Of a stretch of DNA of 64,000 nt, positions 1 through 8,889 are shown piece by piece. Location: contig JBGUWU010000002.1 of NCBI GenBank assembly GCA_045221575.1, positions 78,466-142,465 on the forward strand, written 5' to 3'. Under the pieces are notes generated by a model, which ran no database searches, was not told the origin of the DNA, and saw nothing but the letters and a program-made list of their open reading frames with translations. The stretch comes from Scybalousia_A sp045221575. Lineage in GTDB: Bacteria > Bacteroidota > Bacteroidia > Bacteroidales > P3. The translations under genes were made by a program, and so were the position numbers. Every line of letters begins with the position of its first letter. The first letter of the stretch is position 1.

Positions 1-2762
1 TAGCCAAAGGAATTAAGGTAAATAATCTTAAGAATATTGATATTAAAGTGCCACAAAATACTTTGACAGTTATAACAGGTGTTAGTGGAAGTGGAAAAAG
101 TTCTTTGGCTTTTGATACTCTTTTTGCCGAAGGTCAAAGAAGATATATTGAGAGTCTATCTTCTTATGCTCGGCAATTTATAGGAAGAATGCCAAAGCCA
201 GAAGTTGATAAAATAGAAGGCTTACCTCCTGCTATAGCCGTACATCAAAGAACTATCAATCGCAATCCCCGTTCTACTGTTGGAACAATGACAGAGATTT
301 ATGAGTATCTGAAGATGCTTTATACAAAGATAGGAAAAACATTTTCTCCAATTTCAGGTAAGGAAGTAAAAAGAGACTCTGTTGCCAATGTTGTTGATAC
401 CATTCTCGCTAATTATAAAGAACAGAAGATATATATCTTGTGTCCATTAAATCCCAACAAAGAAGATTTAAGAAAACGTTTAGAGGTTTTATTTCAAATT
501 GGCTATACACGTATATTTTACGAAGAAGAGATATTGCAAATAGAAGAAATTTTACAGAAGAAAGTTGTACCGAAGACTTATACTAAAGCTTTTTTGCTTG
601 TAGATAGATTATCTGTAAAAGGAGAGGAAGAAACGCTAAGAATACGTATTGCTGAAAGTGTTCATACTGCTTTTAATGAATCTGAAGGTTCTTGCGTTGT
701 ATGGTCAGAAAACAAAAGTGAAAGCTTTTCTAATCGCTTTGAAAGAGATGGAATGGAGTTTGTGAAACCTACAGAAAACTTTTTCTCTTTTAATAACAAA
801 TATGGTGCTTGTCCAAACTGTGATGGTTTAGGATATGTTGAGGGAATTAGCGAAGACCTTGTAATTACAAAACCATATCTCTCGGTTTATGAAGATGTGG
901 TTAATTGTTGGAAAGGTGCGGTGATGTCTCACTTTAAAGAAGATTTTATTAATAAGGCTTACAAGAAGTTTCCTATTCATAAACCATATAACGAATTAAC
1001 AGAAGATCAAAAGAATTTGCTTTGGAACGGCGATGGCAAGAATATTATAGGGATAAATCAATTCTTTGAACTTGTACAGAAAGAATCTTATAAAATTCAA
1101 TATCGCGTGCTTCTATCAAGATATAGAGGAAAAACAATTTGTCCAGATTGTAAAGGAACAAGATTAAGAAAAGATGTTAGTTATGTGAAGATAAAAGGAA
1201 AATCTTTGATAGACATATTGAATATGCCGGTGGAGGAAGTAGCGGAATTTTTTGAAGAACTAAAACTTGATGATTATGATTTTAAAGCTTCGGAACGACT
1301 TTTAAAAGAAATAAAAACAAGGTTAAAATATCTGTTAAAAGTTGGTCTTGGTTATCTAACTCTATCAAGAGAAGCTAATACTCTTTCTGGCGGAGAAGCA
1401 CAGAGAATAGTTCTTTCAACAAGTATTGGCTCACCTTTGGTTGGTTCAATGTATATTTTAGACGAACCAACAATAGGTTTGCATACTATAGATACTAATA
1501 ATTTAATACAAGTTTTAAAAGATCTTAGAGATGAGGGAAACACAGTTATAGTTGTAGAACATGATGAGGAGGTAATAAGAAACGCAGATTATATCATAGA
1601 CATAGGACCTTTGGCAGGAAGAAATGGAGGAGAGCTTGTATTTTCTGGTAATTTGAAAACTCTATTAAAAGATAAAAATTCTCTTACTGCACAATACTTG
1701 AGAGGAGAAAAAGAAATTCCTCTACCTATTTCTTATAGAAAAAGTAAAGAATATCTTCAAATAGATGACATATTTGAAAACAATTTAAAAGGTGTTAATC
1801 TTAAATTGCCTTTAAATATGAAGGTTGTTGTGTGTGGAGTGTCAGGTTCTGGTAAAAGTACTTTAATAAATAAAGTATTGGTAAATGCATTGAAGATGCA
1901 CTTTGATGTTCCTGTGGAAAAATTCCCTAAATGTTCGGAAATAAAAGGTTCTCTCTCTATTATAAAAGATATACAATTAGTAGATCAGAATTCAATAGGT
2001 CGTTCTTCAAGAAGTAATCCTGCTCTTTATACAGGTGTTTTTGATGATATAAGAAATTTATTTTCATCTCAACCATTATCAAAGGCAAGAAAATTAAAAC
2101 CAGGTTATTTTTCTTTTAATGTTGATGGAGGTGGAAGATGTGAAACATGTAAGGGAGATGGAACAATAGAAGTAAAAATGCAATTTATGGCTGACGTTAG
2201 CTTGCAATGTGAAGAATGTCATGGCAAACGATATAAACAAGAAGCCTTAGAAATAAAATATAAAAACAAAACAATAGCGGATGTTTTGGAAATGAGTGTT
2301 GATGAAGCATTTGATTTCTTTGATGATAAAACAGATAGTTGTGTTCAAAAAATTAACTATGTTTTAAATATTTTAAGAAGAGTAGGATTAGGTTATCTTG
2401 CTTTGGGACAATCGCTTTCTACTCTTTCAGGCGGAGAAGCCCAGAGAATAAAACTTGCCACTTACTTGCAAAAAGGTAAAAATCTAAAACCGACGTTATT
2501 TGTCTTTGATGAGCCAACAACGGGATTGCATTTAGATGACATAAACAAATTGAATGAATGCTTTGATGCTTTAATAAACAATAATCATTCGGTTGTTATC
2601 ATAGAACATCACTTGGATATAATAAAAACAGCAGATTGGCTCATAGAATTAGGAGAAGGGGGAGGTAAACATGGCGGAAAAATAATATTTGAAGGAACAC
2701 CTAAAGACCTTATAAAGCATAATGACACTCCAACTTCCAAGTTTTTAAAAGAAAAAATGTAA
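1..2762 (+). CDS. uvrA: UvrA-like excinuclease ABC subunit A (5' end cut by window)
   Basis: DNA-damage recognition ATPase of nucleotide excision repair. The reading frame is open from base 3 upstream of the GTG at 48 and encodes the usual UvrA lead-in (NNLKNIDIKVP), so the true start lies before the window. There are two ABC modules. The first has Walker A GVSGSGKSS near the N-terminus and LSGGEAQR at about nt 1384. The second has GVSGSGKST at about nt 1837 and LSGGEAQR at about nt 2424. The C-terminal zinc module is intact (CETC, 20-residue spacing, CEEC). In the first zinc module only the second pair (CPNC) is present: the usual upstream CxxC is replaced by a segment reading FERDGMEFVKP. 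The region that binds UvrB in E. coli seems to be present by length. This looks like the second UvrA type often found in Bacteroidetes, so its substrate range may differ from canonical UvrA. Assignment to the family is secure; the subtype is inferred from memory of the family. Confidence 0.93.
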   Translation, partial: AKGIKVNNLKNIDIKVPQNTLTVITGVSGSGKSSLAFDTLFAEGQRRYIESLSSYARQFIGRMPKPEVDKIEGLPPAIAVHQRTINRNPRSTVGTMTEIYEYLKMLYTKIGKTFSPISGKEVKRDSVANVVDTILANYKEQKIYILCPLNPNKEDLRKRLEVLFQIGYTRIFYEEEILQIEEILQKKVVPKTYTKAFLLVDRLSVKGEEETLRIRIAESVHTAFNESEGSCVVWSENKSESFSNRFERDGMEFVKPTENFFSFNNKYGACPNCDGLGYVEGISEDLVITKPYLSVYEDVVNCWKGAVMSHFKEDFINKAYKKFPIHKPYNELTEDQKNLLWNGDGKNIIGINQFFELVQKESYKIQYRVLLSRYRGKTICPDCKGTRLRKDVSYVKIKGKSLIDILNMPVEEVAEFFEELKLDDYDFKASERLLKEIKTRLKYLLKVGLGYLTLSREANTLSGGEAQRIVLSTSIGSPLVGSMYILDEPTIGLHTIDTNNLIQVLKDLRDEGNTVIVVEHDEEVIRNADYIIDIGPLAGRNGGELVFSGNLKTLLKDKNSLTAQYLRGEKEIPLPISYRKSKEYLQIDDIFENNLKGVNLKLPLNMKVVVCGVSGSGKSTLINKVLVNALKMHFDVPVEKFPKCSEIKGSLSIIKDIQLVDQNSIGRSSRSNPALYTGVFDDIRNLFSSQPLSKARKLKPGYFSFNVDGGGRCETCKGDGTIEVKMQFMADVSLQCEECHGKRYKQEALEIKYKNKTIADVLEMSVDEAFDFFDDKTDSCVQKINYVLNILRRVGLGYLALGQSLSTLSGGEAQRIKLATYLQKGKNLKPTLFVFDEPTTGLHLDDINKLNECFDALINNNHSVVIIEHHLDIIKTADWLIELGEGGGKHGGKIIFEGTPKDLIKHNDTPTSKFLKEKM

Positions 2763-2770
2763 GTTTTTCC

Positions 2771-2799
2771 TTGTTGTAATGAAATTTGTAGTACTTTTG
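2771..2799 (+). promoter_or_regulatory. Bacteroidetes-type promoter upstream of manC
   Basis: TTG at 2771-2773 and TACTTTTG at 2792-2799, separated by 18 bp, fit the Bacteroidetes housekeeping sigma pattern (TTG / TAnnTTTG). It lies in the 69-bp gap after uvrA and about 33 bp before the manC start, so manC is probably transcribed separately. Confidence 0.6.
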
Positions 2800-2831
2800 T
2801 AGTCTAAATTCAATAATAAAAAAGAATAATC

Positions 2832-3923
2832 ATGAATAAAAATAATTACTGCGTTATTATGGCAGGAGGTGTAGGTAGTAGATTTTGGCCTATGAGTAGA
2901 TTAAGAAGACCGAAGCAATTCTTAGATGTGTTAGGTATAGGTGAAAGTCTGATACAGATGACATATAAAAGAATGCAGAAAGTTTGTCCTCAAGAAAATA
3001 TCTACATAGTAACAAGTGAGATGTATAAAGACCTTGTTAAAGAACAATTACAAGGGATTAATGAAAATAACATAGTAACTGAGCCTGCAAGAAGAAATAC
3101 TGCACCTTGTATAACTTATGCTAATTTTAAGATAGGTTCTATTAATGAGAATGCAAACATAATTGTTGCAGCATCAGACCATCTTATTTTAAATGAAGAT
3201 GAGTTTATTAATACCTTAGGAAAAGCTCTTAAAATTACTCAAGAAAATGATGTATTAGTAACCTTAGGTATTAAACCTTCTTATCCAAATACAGGTTACG
3301 GTTATATTCAATTTGATAACAATGATTTTATTCCTAAGGATAAAGATATAAAAAAAGTAAAACTATTTACAGAGAAACCTAATTTAGAAATGGCTAAGAA
3401 GTTTATAGAAAGTGGTGATTTTCTATGGAACTCAGGTATTTTTATTTGGTCGTTAAAGTCTATTAATAAAGCACTAAGCCAATACTTGCCAGAAGTTTAT
3501 AATATCTTCCTTAAAGGTCAAGACTATTATAATACAGATAAGGAAGACTCTTTTATAAACGAGGCATATACATCTTGTCCTGCTATCTCTATAGATTACG
3601 GAGTTATGGAAAAAGCAGGTAATGTTTATGTTATTCCTTCAGATTTTGGTTGGAGTGATGTGGGAACTTGGAAAGCTTTATATAATGTTAGAGAAAAAGA
3701 TGAGAATGCTAATACAATCATCGGTAAAAACGTTATGGCCTACGATACAACTAACTCTATTGTTAATGTTCCTAAAGATAAACTTGTTATTCTACAAGGT
3801 TTAGATGGTTATATTGTTGTTGAGTCTGAAGGAATTCTTATGATTTGCAAGAAAGATGAGGAACAAAGAGTTAAACAATTTATAACCGATGTAGAAGTTA
3901 GTAAAGGTTCTGATTATTTATAA
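2832..3923 (+). CDS. manC: mannose-1-phosphate guanylyltransferase
   Basis: Makes GDP-mannose from GTP and mannose-1-phosphate in the cytoplasm, feeding surface polysaccharide and glycan synthesis. The N-terminal nucleotidyltransferase signature is clear: GGVGSRFWP at residues 12-20, followed by RRPKQF at 25-30. Further family blocks are FTEKPN, WNSGIF and the late SIDYGVMEK and FGWSDVGTW segments. At 363 residues it is the short single-domain form, without the fused phosphomannose isomerase found in many longer ManC proteins. The ATG follows a 69-bp gap holding a good promoter, and no strong Shine-Dalgarno sequence is visible, as is usual in this phylum. No other GDP-mannose genes lie nearby. 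Confidence 0.93.
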   Translation: MNKNNYCVIMAGGVGSRFWPMSRLRRPKQFLDVLGIGESLIQMTYKRMQKVCPQENIYIVTSEMYKDLVKEQLQGINENNIVTEPARRNTAPCITYANFKIGSINENANIIVAASDHLILNEDEFINTLGKALKITQENDVLVTLGIKPSYPNTGYGYIQFDNNDFIPKDKDIKKVKLFTEKPNLEMAKKFIESGDFLWNSGIFIWSLKSINKALSQYLPEVYNIFLKGQDYYNTDKEDSFINEAYTSCPAISIDYGVMEKAGNVYVIPSDFGWSDVGTWKALYNVREKDENANTIIGKNVMAYDTTNSIVNVPKDKLVILQGLDGYIVVESEGILMICKKDEEQRVKQFITDVEVSKGSDYL

Positions 3924-4000
3924 AATTTTTCAATTGTAAATCTTAAAATAAATTTGATATAATTGCGTTATAATTTTTGACTTCAATATTAAAAGATACA

Positions 4001-5407
4001 ATGAATACTATAAAAAGAATAGAAATTAAAGACCTTTTTACAGAAGAAGCAAAAGAAAAAGTTAATCAACTTGTATGTGTAAAAGGTTGGGCTAGAACAA
4101 AAAGAGGAAACAAAGCGGTAGCCTTTATTGCTTTAAATGATGGAAGCACTATAAACAATATCCAAGTTGTTGCAGACGTAGAAAAATTTGGTGAAGATTT
4201 ATTAAAAAGAATAACAACAGGAGCATCTCTTAGAGTTAATGGTACTCTTGTTGAAAGTATGGGTAAAGGACAGAGTGTAGAGATACAAGCTTCTGAAATA
4301 GAAATATATGGAGAAGCAGATGTAAATACATATCCTTTACAGAAGAAAGGACATACAATGGAATTTCTTAGAGATATTGCTCATTTACGTCCAAGAACAA
4401 ATACTTTTGGAGCTGTACTAAGAATTCGTCATAATATGGCTTTTGCTATTCATAAATATTTTAATGATCATGGATTCTTTTATTGGCATAGTCCTATCAT
4501 AACAGCTTCTGATTGTGAAGGAGCAGGAGAGATGTTCCAAGTAACAACATTGGATTTAGATAACTTACCAAAGAATGATAGCGGAAAAACAGATTATTCT
4601 AAAGATTTCTTTGGTGAGAGTACTTTTATGACTGTTTCAGGACAATTAGAGGGAGAACTTGGAGCAACAGCAATCGGAAAAATATACACATTTGGTCCTA
4701 CATTTAGAGCAGAAAACTCTAATACTCCACGACATCTTGCTGAATTTTGGCATGTTGAACCTGAAATGGCTTTCTATGATATTAATGATAATATGGATTT
4801 AGCAGAAGATTTTATAAAGTATCTTGTACGTTACGCTTTAGAAAACTGCAAAGATGATATTGAATTCTTGTGCAAAATGTATGATAATACACTTGTAGAA
4901 AGACTAAACTTTGTTATTTCTCATGACTTTAAACGTTTGACTTATACAGAAGCTATTTCTATATTAGAAAATAGTAAACATAAATTTGATGTTCCCGTTT
5001 CTTGGGGTATTGACTTACAATCAGAACACGAGCGTTTTCTTGTAGAACATCATTTTAAATGTCCTGTTATCTTGACTGACTATCCAAAGGAAATAAAATC
5101 CTTCTATATGAAACAAAATGATGATGGTAAAACAGTTAGAGGTATGGATATACTATTTCCTCAAATAGGAGAAATAATAGGAGGTAGTGAAAGAGAAGCA
5201 GATTTTGATAAACTTCTCACAAGAATGAAAGAACTAAATATGAATCTGGAACCTTATCAATGGTATTTAGATACAAGACGTTTTGGCACTGTTCCTCATT
5301 CTGGTTTTGGTTTAGGTTTTGAACGACTATTGATGTTTGTTACAGGAATGACAAACATTAGAGATGTTATTCCTTTCCCACGTTATCCAAAAAATGCTAA
5401 GTTCTAA
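4001..5407 (+). CDS. asnS: asparaginyl-tRNA synthetase
   Basis: Class II aminoacyl-tRNA synthetase that charges tRNA-Asn. It has an N-terminal OB-fold anticodon-binding domain (VCVKGWARTKRGNK, near residues 23-36) and a class II core with motif 2 (FRAENSNTPRHLAEFWHVEPE) and motif 3 (GFGLGFERLL) close to the C-terminus. I chose the ATG at 4001 (468 residues). An in-frame TTG at 3977 would add eight residues (MTSILKDT) not expected in the family. The stop shares one base with the rpoN start (TAATG), so asnS, rpoN and the M23 peptidase gene probably form one transcript. Confidence 0.95.
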   Translation: MNTIKRIEIKDLFTEEAKEKVNQLVCVKGWARTKRGNKAVAFIALNDGSTINNIQVVADVEKFGEDLLKRITTGASLRVNGTLVESMGKGQSVEIQASEIEIYGEADVNTYPLQKKGHTMEFLRDIAHLRPRTNTFGAVLRIRHNMAFAIHKYFNDHGFFYWHSPIITASDCEGAGEMFQVTTLDLDNLPKNDSGKTDYSKDFFGESTFMTVSGQLEGELGATAIGKIYTFGPTFRAENSNTPRHLAEFWHVEPEMAFYDINDNMDLAEDFIKYLVRYALENCKDDIEFLCKMYDNTLVERLNFVISHDFKRLTYTEAISILENSKHKFDVPVSWGIDLQSEHERFLVEHHFKCPVILTDYPKEIKSFYMKQNDDGKTVRGMDILFPQIGEIIGGSEREADFDKLLTRMKELNMNLEPYQWYLDTRRFGTVPHSGFGLGFERLLMFVTGMTNIRDVIPFPRYPKNAKF

Positions 5408-6903
5408 TGATTTCTAATTCTTTGACAACCAAAATGCAGACTAAGTTTGCACCTGCACAGATTCAATTTATGAAACTGTTGCAGTTGCCTTTGCAGTCTT
5501 TGGATCAAAGAATAAAAGAAGAGTTGGAAAAAAACCCAATCTTGGAAGAATCGGAGGAAAAAACTTCTGAAGATATTCAAAAAATAAATGAAGATGATTC
5601 AGATGACTATAATCTTTCTATGTATTTCCAAGATGATGAATTATCTGATTATAGAAAAACAACAAGACGGAATAATAATGAAACAAGAGTAGATGCAGGA
5701 AATATATATTCTTCTGGTTCTACTCTTTATGAAGATTTGCTATCTCAGTTTTCTATGCTTGATTTATCCAAAGAAGATGAAGAAATTGGTAAAAATATCA
5801 TAGGAAATATTGATGAAAATGGTTATTTAACTCGTTCTGTTGAAGCAATAGCCGATGATTATTTCTTTGCAAACAATAAAGAAATTCCCGTTGAGCAAGT
5901 AGAAAAGATTTTAAAGAAAATACAAGGTTTTGAACCAGCAGGCGTTGGAGCAAGAGATTTAAAAGAGAGTTTGCTGTTGCAGTTAAAGAAATTGTCTAAG
6001 ATAGATAATATTAAAGATAAAAAAAATCAACAGCAAAAATTAAAGCAAACAGAATCAAGAGAGCTTGTACTTGCTTTAAAGATATTAGAGAATAACACAT
6101 ATTTTGAAATGTTTAAAAATAAACAATATCAAAATATGATACAAAAGATGAAAATAACTCATGAGGAGTTAGACGCCGCAATAAATCTTATCAAAACTTT
6201 AAATCCTAAGCCAGCTACTTCTCACAATGGTAATACATCTGTTTATGAAAACATTTATATTACTCCAGATTTTATTGTTTGGAATAATAATGGCAGAGTT
6301 GAGTTTCAATTAAATAAATCTTATACTCACTCTCTTCGCGTCAGTCCTTATTATTCTGAAATGTTAGAAAAATATAGGCAGATAAAGAAAAGAAATGTTT
6401 CAGAAAGACAAGCATTTAATTTTATAAAAGAAAAAATGGATTCAGCCAATGAATTTATTTCTGCTTTAGATAATAGAGATAATACTCTTAGTAAAGTTAT
6501 GGCTGCAATCATTAAGTTTCAATATTCTTATTTTCTTGAGGGAGATATTGATAAAAGAAAACCAATGCGTTTAGTTGATATATCAAATATGACAGATTGT
6601 GATATATCAACTGTTTCTCGTGTGGCAAGTAATAAATATGCTCAAACACATTTTGGTACCTTTCTTTTAAAAGATTTCTTTTCTAATGCCTTAGAGGATA
6701 GTGAAGGAAATATAGTTTCATCTGATGCGGTAAAGTCTTTGATAACAGAACTGATAGAGAATGAAGATAAAAGAAAACCTTTGACAGATGAAAAAATAGT
6801 AGCCCTTTTGAAAGAAAAAGGTTATGATTTAGCACGTAGAACAGTTGCAAAGTATAGAGATCTTTTAGATATTCCTGTAGCAAGACTAAGAAAAACACTT
6901 TAA
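5407..6903 (+). CDS. rpoN: RNA polymerase sigma-54 factor
   Basis: Alternative sigma factor that recognises -24/-12 promoters and depends on AAA+ activators. The N-terminal activator-interacting region is glutamine- and leucine-rich (MQTKFAPAQIQFMKLLQLPLQSL) and is followed by an acidic linker, a core-binding domain, the HTH region, and an RpoN box near the C-terminus reading ARRTVAKYR. Its 498 residues fit the family. The ATG at 5407 overlaps the asnS stop by one base. No activator gene and no convincing TGGCAC-N5-TTGC promoter was found in the intergenic regions here, so its targets must lie elsewhere. Confidence 0.95.
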   Translation: MISNSLTTKMQTKFAPAQIQFMKLLQLPLQSLDQRIKEELEKNPILEESEEKTSEDIQKINEDDSDDYNLSMYFQDDELSDYRKTTRRNNNETRVDAGNIYSSGSTLYEDLLSQFSMLDLSKEDEEIGKNIIGNIDENGYLTRSVEAIADDYFFANNKEIPVEQVEKILKKIQGFEPAGVGARDLKESLLLQLKKLSKIDNIKDKKNQQQKLKQTESRELVLALKILENNTYFEMFKNKQYQNMIQKMKITHEELDAAINLIKTLNPKPATSHNGNTSVYENIYITPDFIVWNNNGRVEFQLNKSYTHSLRVSPYYSEMLEKYRQIKKRNVSERQAFNFIKEKMDSANEFISALDNRDNTLSKVMAAIIKFQYSYFLEGDIDKRKPMRLVDISNMTDCDISTVSRVASNKYAQTHFGTFLLKDFFSNALEDSEGNIVSSDAVKSLITELIENEDKRKPLTDEKIVALLKEKGYDLARRTVAKYRDLLDIPVARLRKTL

Positions 6904-6906
6904 TCA

Positions 6907-8046
6907 ATGGGAAACACAAAAAATAAAATAAATATATACAATAAGGTAAAGAGATTTTTCTTGTTACCTTTTTTGTTTATTTTGTTTATTATTTTCTCTT
7001 GTGATTCTTTTGCTCAAAATACTAACGAAGATACTCGTTCAAAGAATAGGCGTTTTGCTGATTCTATGTATTATGAACATACAATAAAGAAACAAGAAAA
7101 AGAAAAACATAAAACAGATACAACTGCTTTAAAAAAACTATCAATAAAAACAGATACAACTAAGCAAATACTAAAAAACAATTCTGAAATTCCTTCTTCA
7201 TGTCTTTATCAACAAACATGGATAACAGATAGAGTAAAAGCAGGAAATATTTCTCTTAGAGATTTACCTGATGAACTAACTATAAGACTTTGTGGTAAAG
7301 ATGGTACAGATAATTTTTGTTTTCCATATAAAGGAGTTCGCACTTCTCCTTATGGTTGGCGATGGGGTAGAGCTCATACGGGAGTAGATATTGCTTTAAA
7401 CACAGGAGATAATATTTATGCTGCTTTTGATGGTGTTGTTAGGGTTGCAAAATATAATGGAGGTTACGGAAATATGGTTCTTATCCGTCATTATAATAAT
7501 CTTGAAACACTATATGGACACATGTCTGTTTTAAAAGTAAAGCCTGGTCAAAAAGTGAAAGCAGGAGATGTTATTGGATTAGGAGGTTCAACAGGAAGAA
7601 GCACAGGTCCTCATCTTCATTTTGAATGCCGTCTTTTATATGCTTGTATAGATCCTGAATGGATTGTTGATTTGAAAAATCATCGCTTAAAAACTAAGAT
7701 AATAAAAATAGATAAATCATTTTTTGGAGTAGCAGCTTCAGAATCTATTGCAGAAAATAGGACTCGTCCTACTAAATTATCAAAAGTTAATCGTTATATG
7801 AAAGGAACACGTTATGTTTCTTCAACAGAACTATCTTCTCTTATAGCAAAAAGAGAAAAGAAACTTAGTGAATATGTTACAATCAACAACGAAGATAAAG
7901 AAACTTGGAGATACTATAAAGTAAAGAAAGAAGATACCATAGAAAGTATTTGCAAAAAATATAGAATACGCAAAGAAGATTTTATTGCAATCAATAATAT
8001 TAAAGATGAAAAACTAAAAGAAAAGCAAAAGGTCAGAGTAAGATAG
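6907..8046 (+). CDS. secreted M23 metallopeptidase with C-terminal LysM-like segment
   Basis: Probable peptidoglycan endopeptidase of the M23 (LytM/lysostaphin) family acting in the envelope. A basic start and hydrophobic stretch (residues about 15-31) end in FSCDSFAQN, so processing could be by signal peptidase I after the AQ or, less likely, as a lipoprotein at the Cys. The zinc-binding HxxxD is at H157-D161 (HTGVDIA) and the HLH is at 236-238, so the active site looks complete. The last 45 or so residues (YYKVKKEDTIESICKKY) resemble a single LysM, a glycan-binding module. The gene starts three bases after the rpoN stop and is probably cotranscribed with it. Confidence 0.88.
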   Translation: MGNTKNKINIYNKVKRFFLLPFLFILFIIFSCDSFAQNTNEDTRSKNRRFADSMYYEHTIKKQEKEKHKTDTTALKKLSIKTDTTKQILKNNSEIPSSCLYQQTWITDRVKAGNISLRDLPDELTIRLCGKDGTDNFCFPYKGVRTSPYGWRWGRAHTGVDIALNTGDNIYAAFDGVVRVAKYNGGYGNMVLIRHYNNLETLYGHMSVLKVKPGQKVKAGDVIGLGGSTGRSTGPHLHFECRLLYACIDPEWIVDLKNHRLKTKIIKIDKSFFGVAASESIAENRTRPTKLSKVNRYMKGTRYVSSTELSSLIAKREKKLSEYVTINNEDKETWRYYKVKKEDTIESICKKYRIRKEDFIAINNIKDEKLKEKQKVRVR

Positions 8047-8157
8047 TATTTGTATTTGTTTTTCGTTTTTATGCAATAATCAAAAAATAAGTAATAGAAG
8101 TAATAATAAGAGATTTTTTTTGTAATTTCGCACTCCGATATAAAGAAAGCTAACAAT

Positions 8158-8889
8158 ATGAACGAAACAAAAAATATAATAAGCATAGATATACATAATC
8201 TAATCAAAGAATATGGACAACAAAGAGCATTAGACGATGTTACTCTTTCAATTAACGAAGGTGAAATCGTAGGTCTTTTAGGTCCGAATGGAGCAGGTAA
8301 AAGTACGATGATGAAGATAATCACCTGCTTTATTCCTCCTACAAAGGGAGAAGTAAAAGTCTATAATTATGACATTAATGAGGAACCGATGAAGATACGT
8401 TCTCTTATAGGCTATCTACCAGAGCAAAATCCTTTATACAATGAACTATATGTTAGAGAAAATCTTGAGTTTATTGCAGGAATACATGGAATAAAAGGTA
8501 ATAGAGCAAAAGAGAGAGTAGAACAAATGATAGAAAAAGTTGGTTTAACAAAAGAGGTTAGAAAAAAAATAGGAATGCTCTCCAAAGGATATAAACAACG
8601 TGTGGGAATAGCTCAAGCTTTAATACACGATCCAAAAATTCTTATATTAGATGAACCAACAACAGGATTGGATCCTAATCAATTGGTAGAAATACGTACT
8701 CTTATTAAAGAATTAGGAAAAGAAAAAACAGTAATTCTTTCTACTCATATTATGCAAGAAGTCGAAGCTGTTTGTTCTCGTGCTATTATAATAAATAATG
8801 GAAAACTTGTTGCAGACGATAGCGTTAAAGCTTTGGCACAAGGTGAAAGTTTAGAAAAGAAATTCAGAGAAATAACAAGATATATTTAA
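8158..8889 (+). CDS. gldA: GldA-like ABC transporter ATP-binding protein (short form)
   Basis: ATPase subunit of an ABC transporter closely resembling GldA, the gliding-associated ATPase of Flavobacterium. Walker A is GPNGAGKS at residues 42-49, the signature is LSKGY at 141-145, and the Walker B region reads ILILDEPTTGLDPNQ, followed by STHIMQEVEAVCSR. GldA proteins I know are near 300 residues. This one has 243 and jumps from the core almost directly to a terminal GESLEKKFREI segment, so a C-terminal domain of about 55 residues is absent. No GldF or GldG membrane partner is in the window; the next gene, overlapping by one base (TAATG), is an SGNH-fold protein. Whether it takes part in gliding or in another export process cannot be told. 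Confidence 0.8.
   Translation: MNETKNIISIDIHNLIKEYGQQRALDDVTLSINEGEIVGLLGPNGAGKSTMMKIITCFIPPTKGEVKVYNYDINEEPMKIRSLIGYLPEQNPLYNELYVRENLEFIAGIHGIKGNRAKERVEQMIEKVGLTKEVRKKIGMLSKGYKQRVGIAQALIHDPKILILDEPTTGLDPNQLVEIRTLIKELGKEKTVILSTHIMQEVEAVCSRAIIINNGKLVADDSVKALAQGESLEKKFREITRYI

Noticed and set aside
3977..4000. TTG start for asnS
   Set aside because: The ATG at 4001 gives the family N-terminus; the extra eight residues are not expected.
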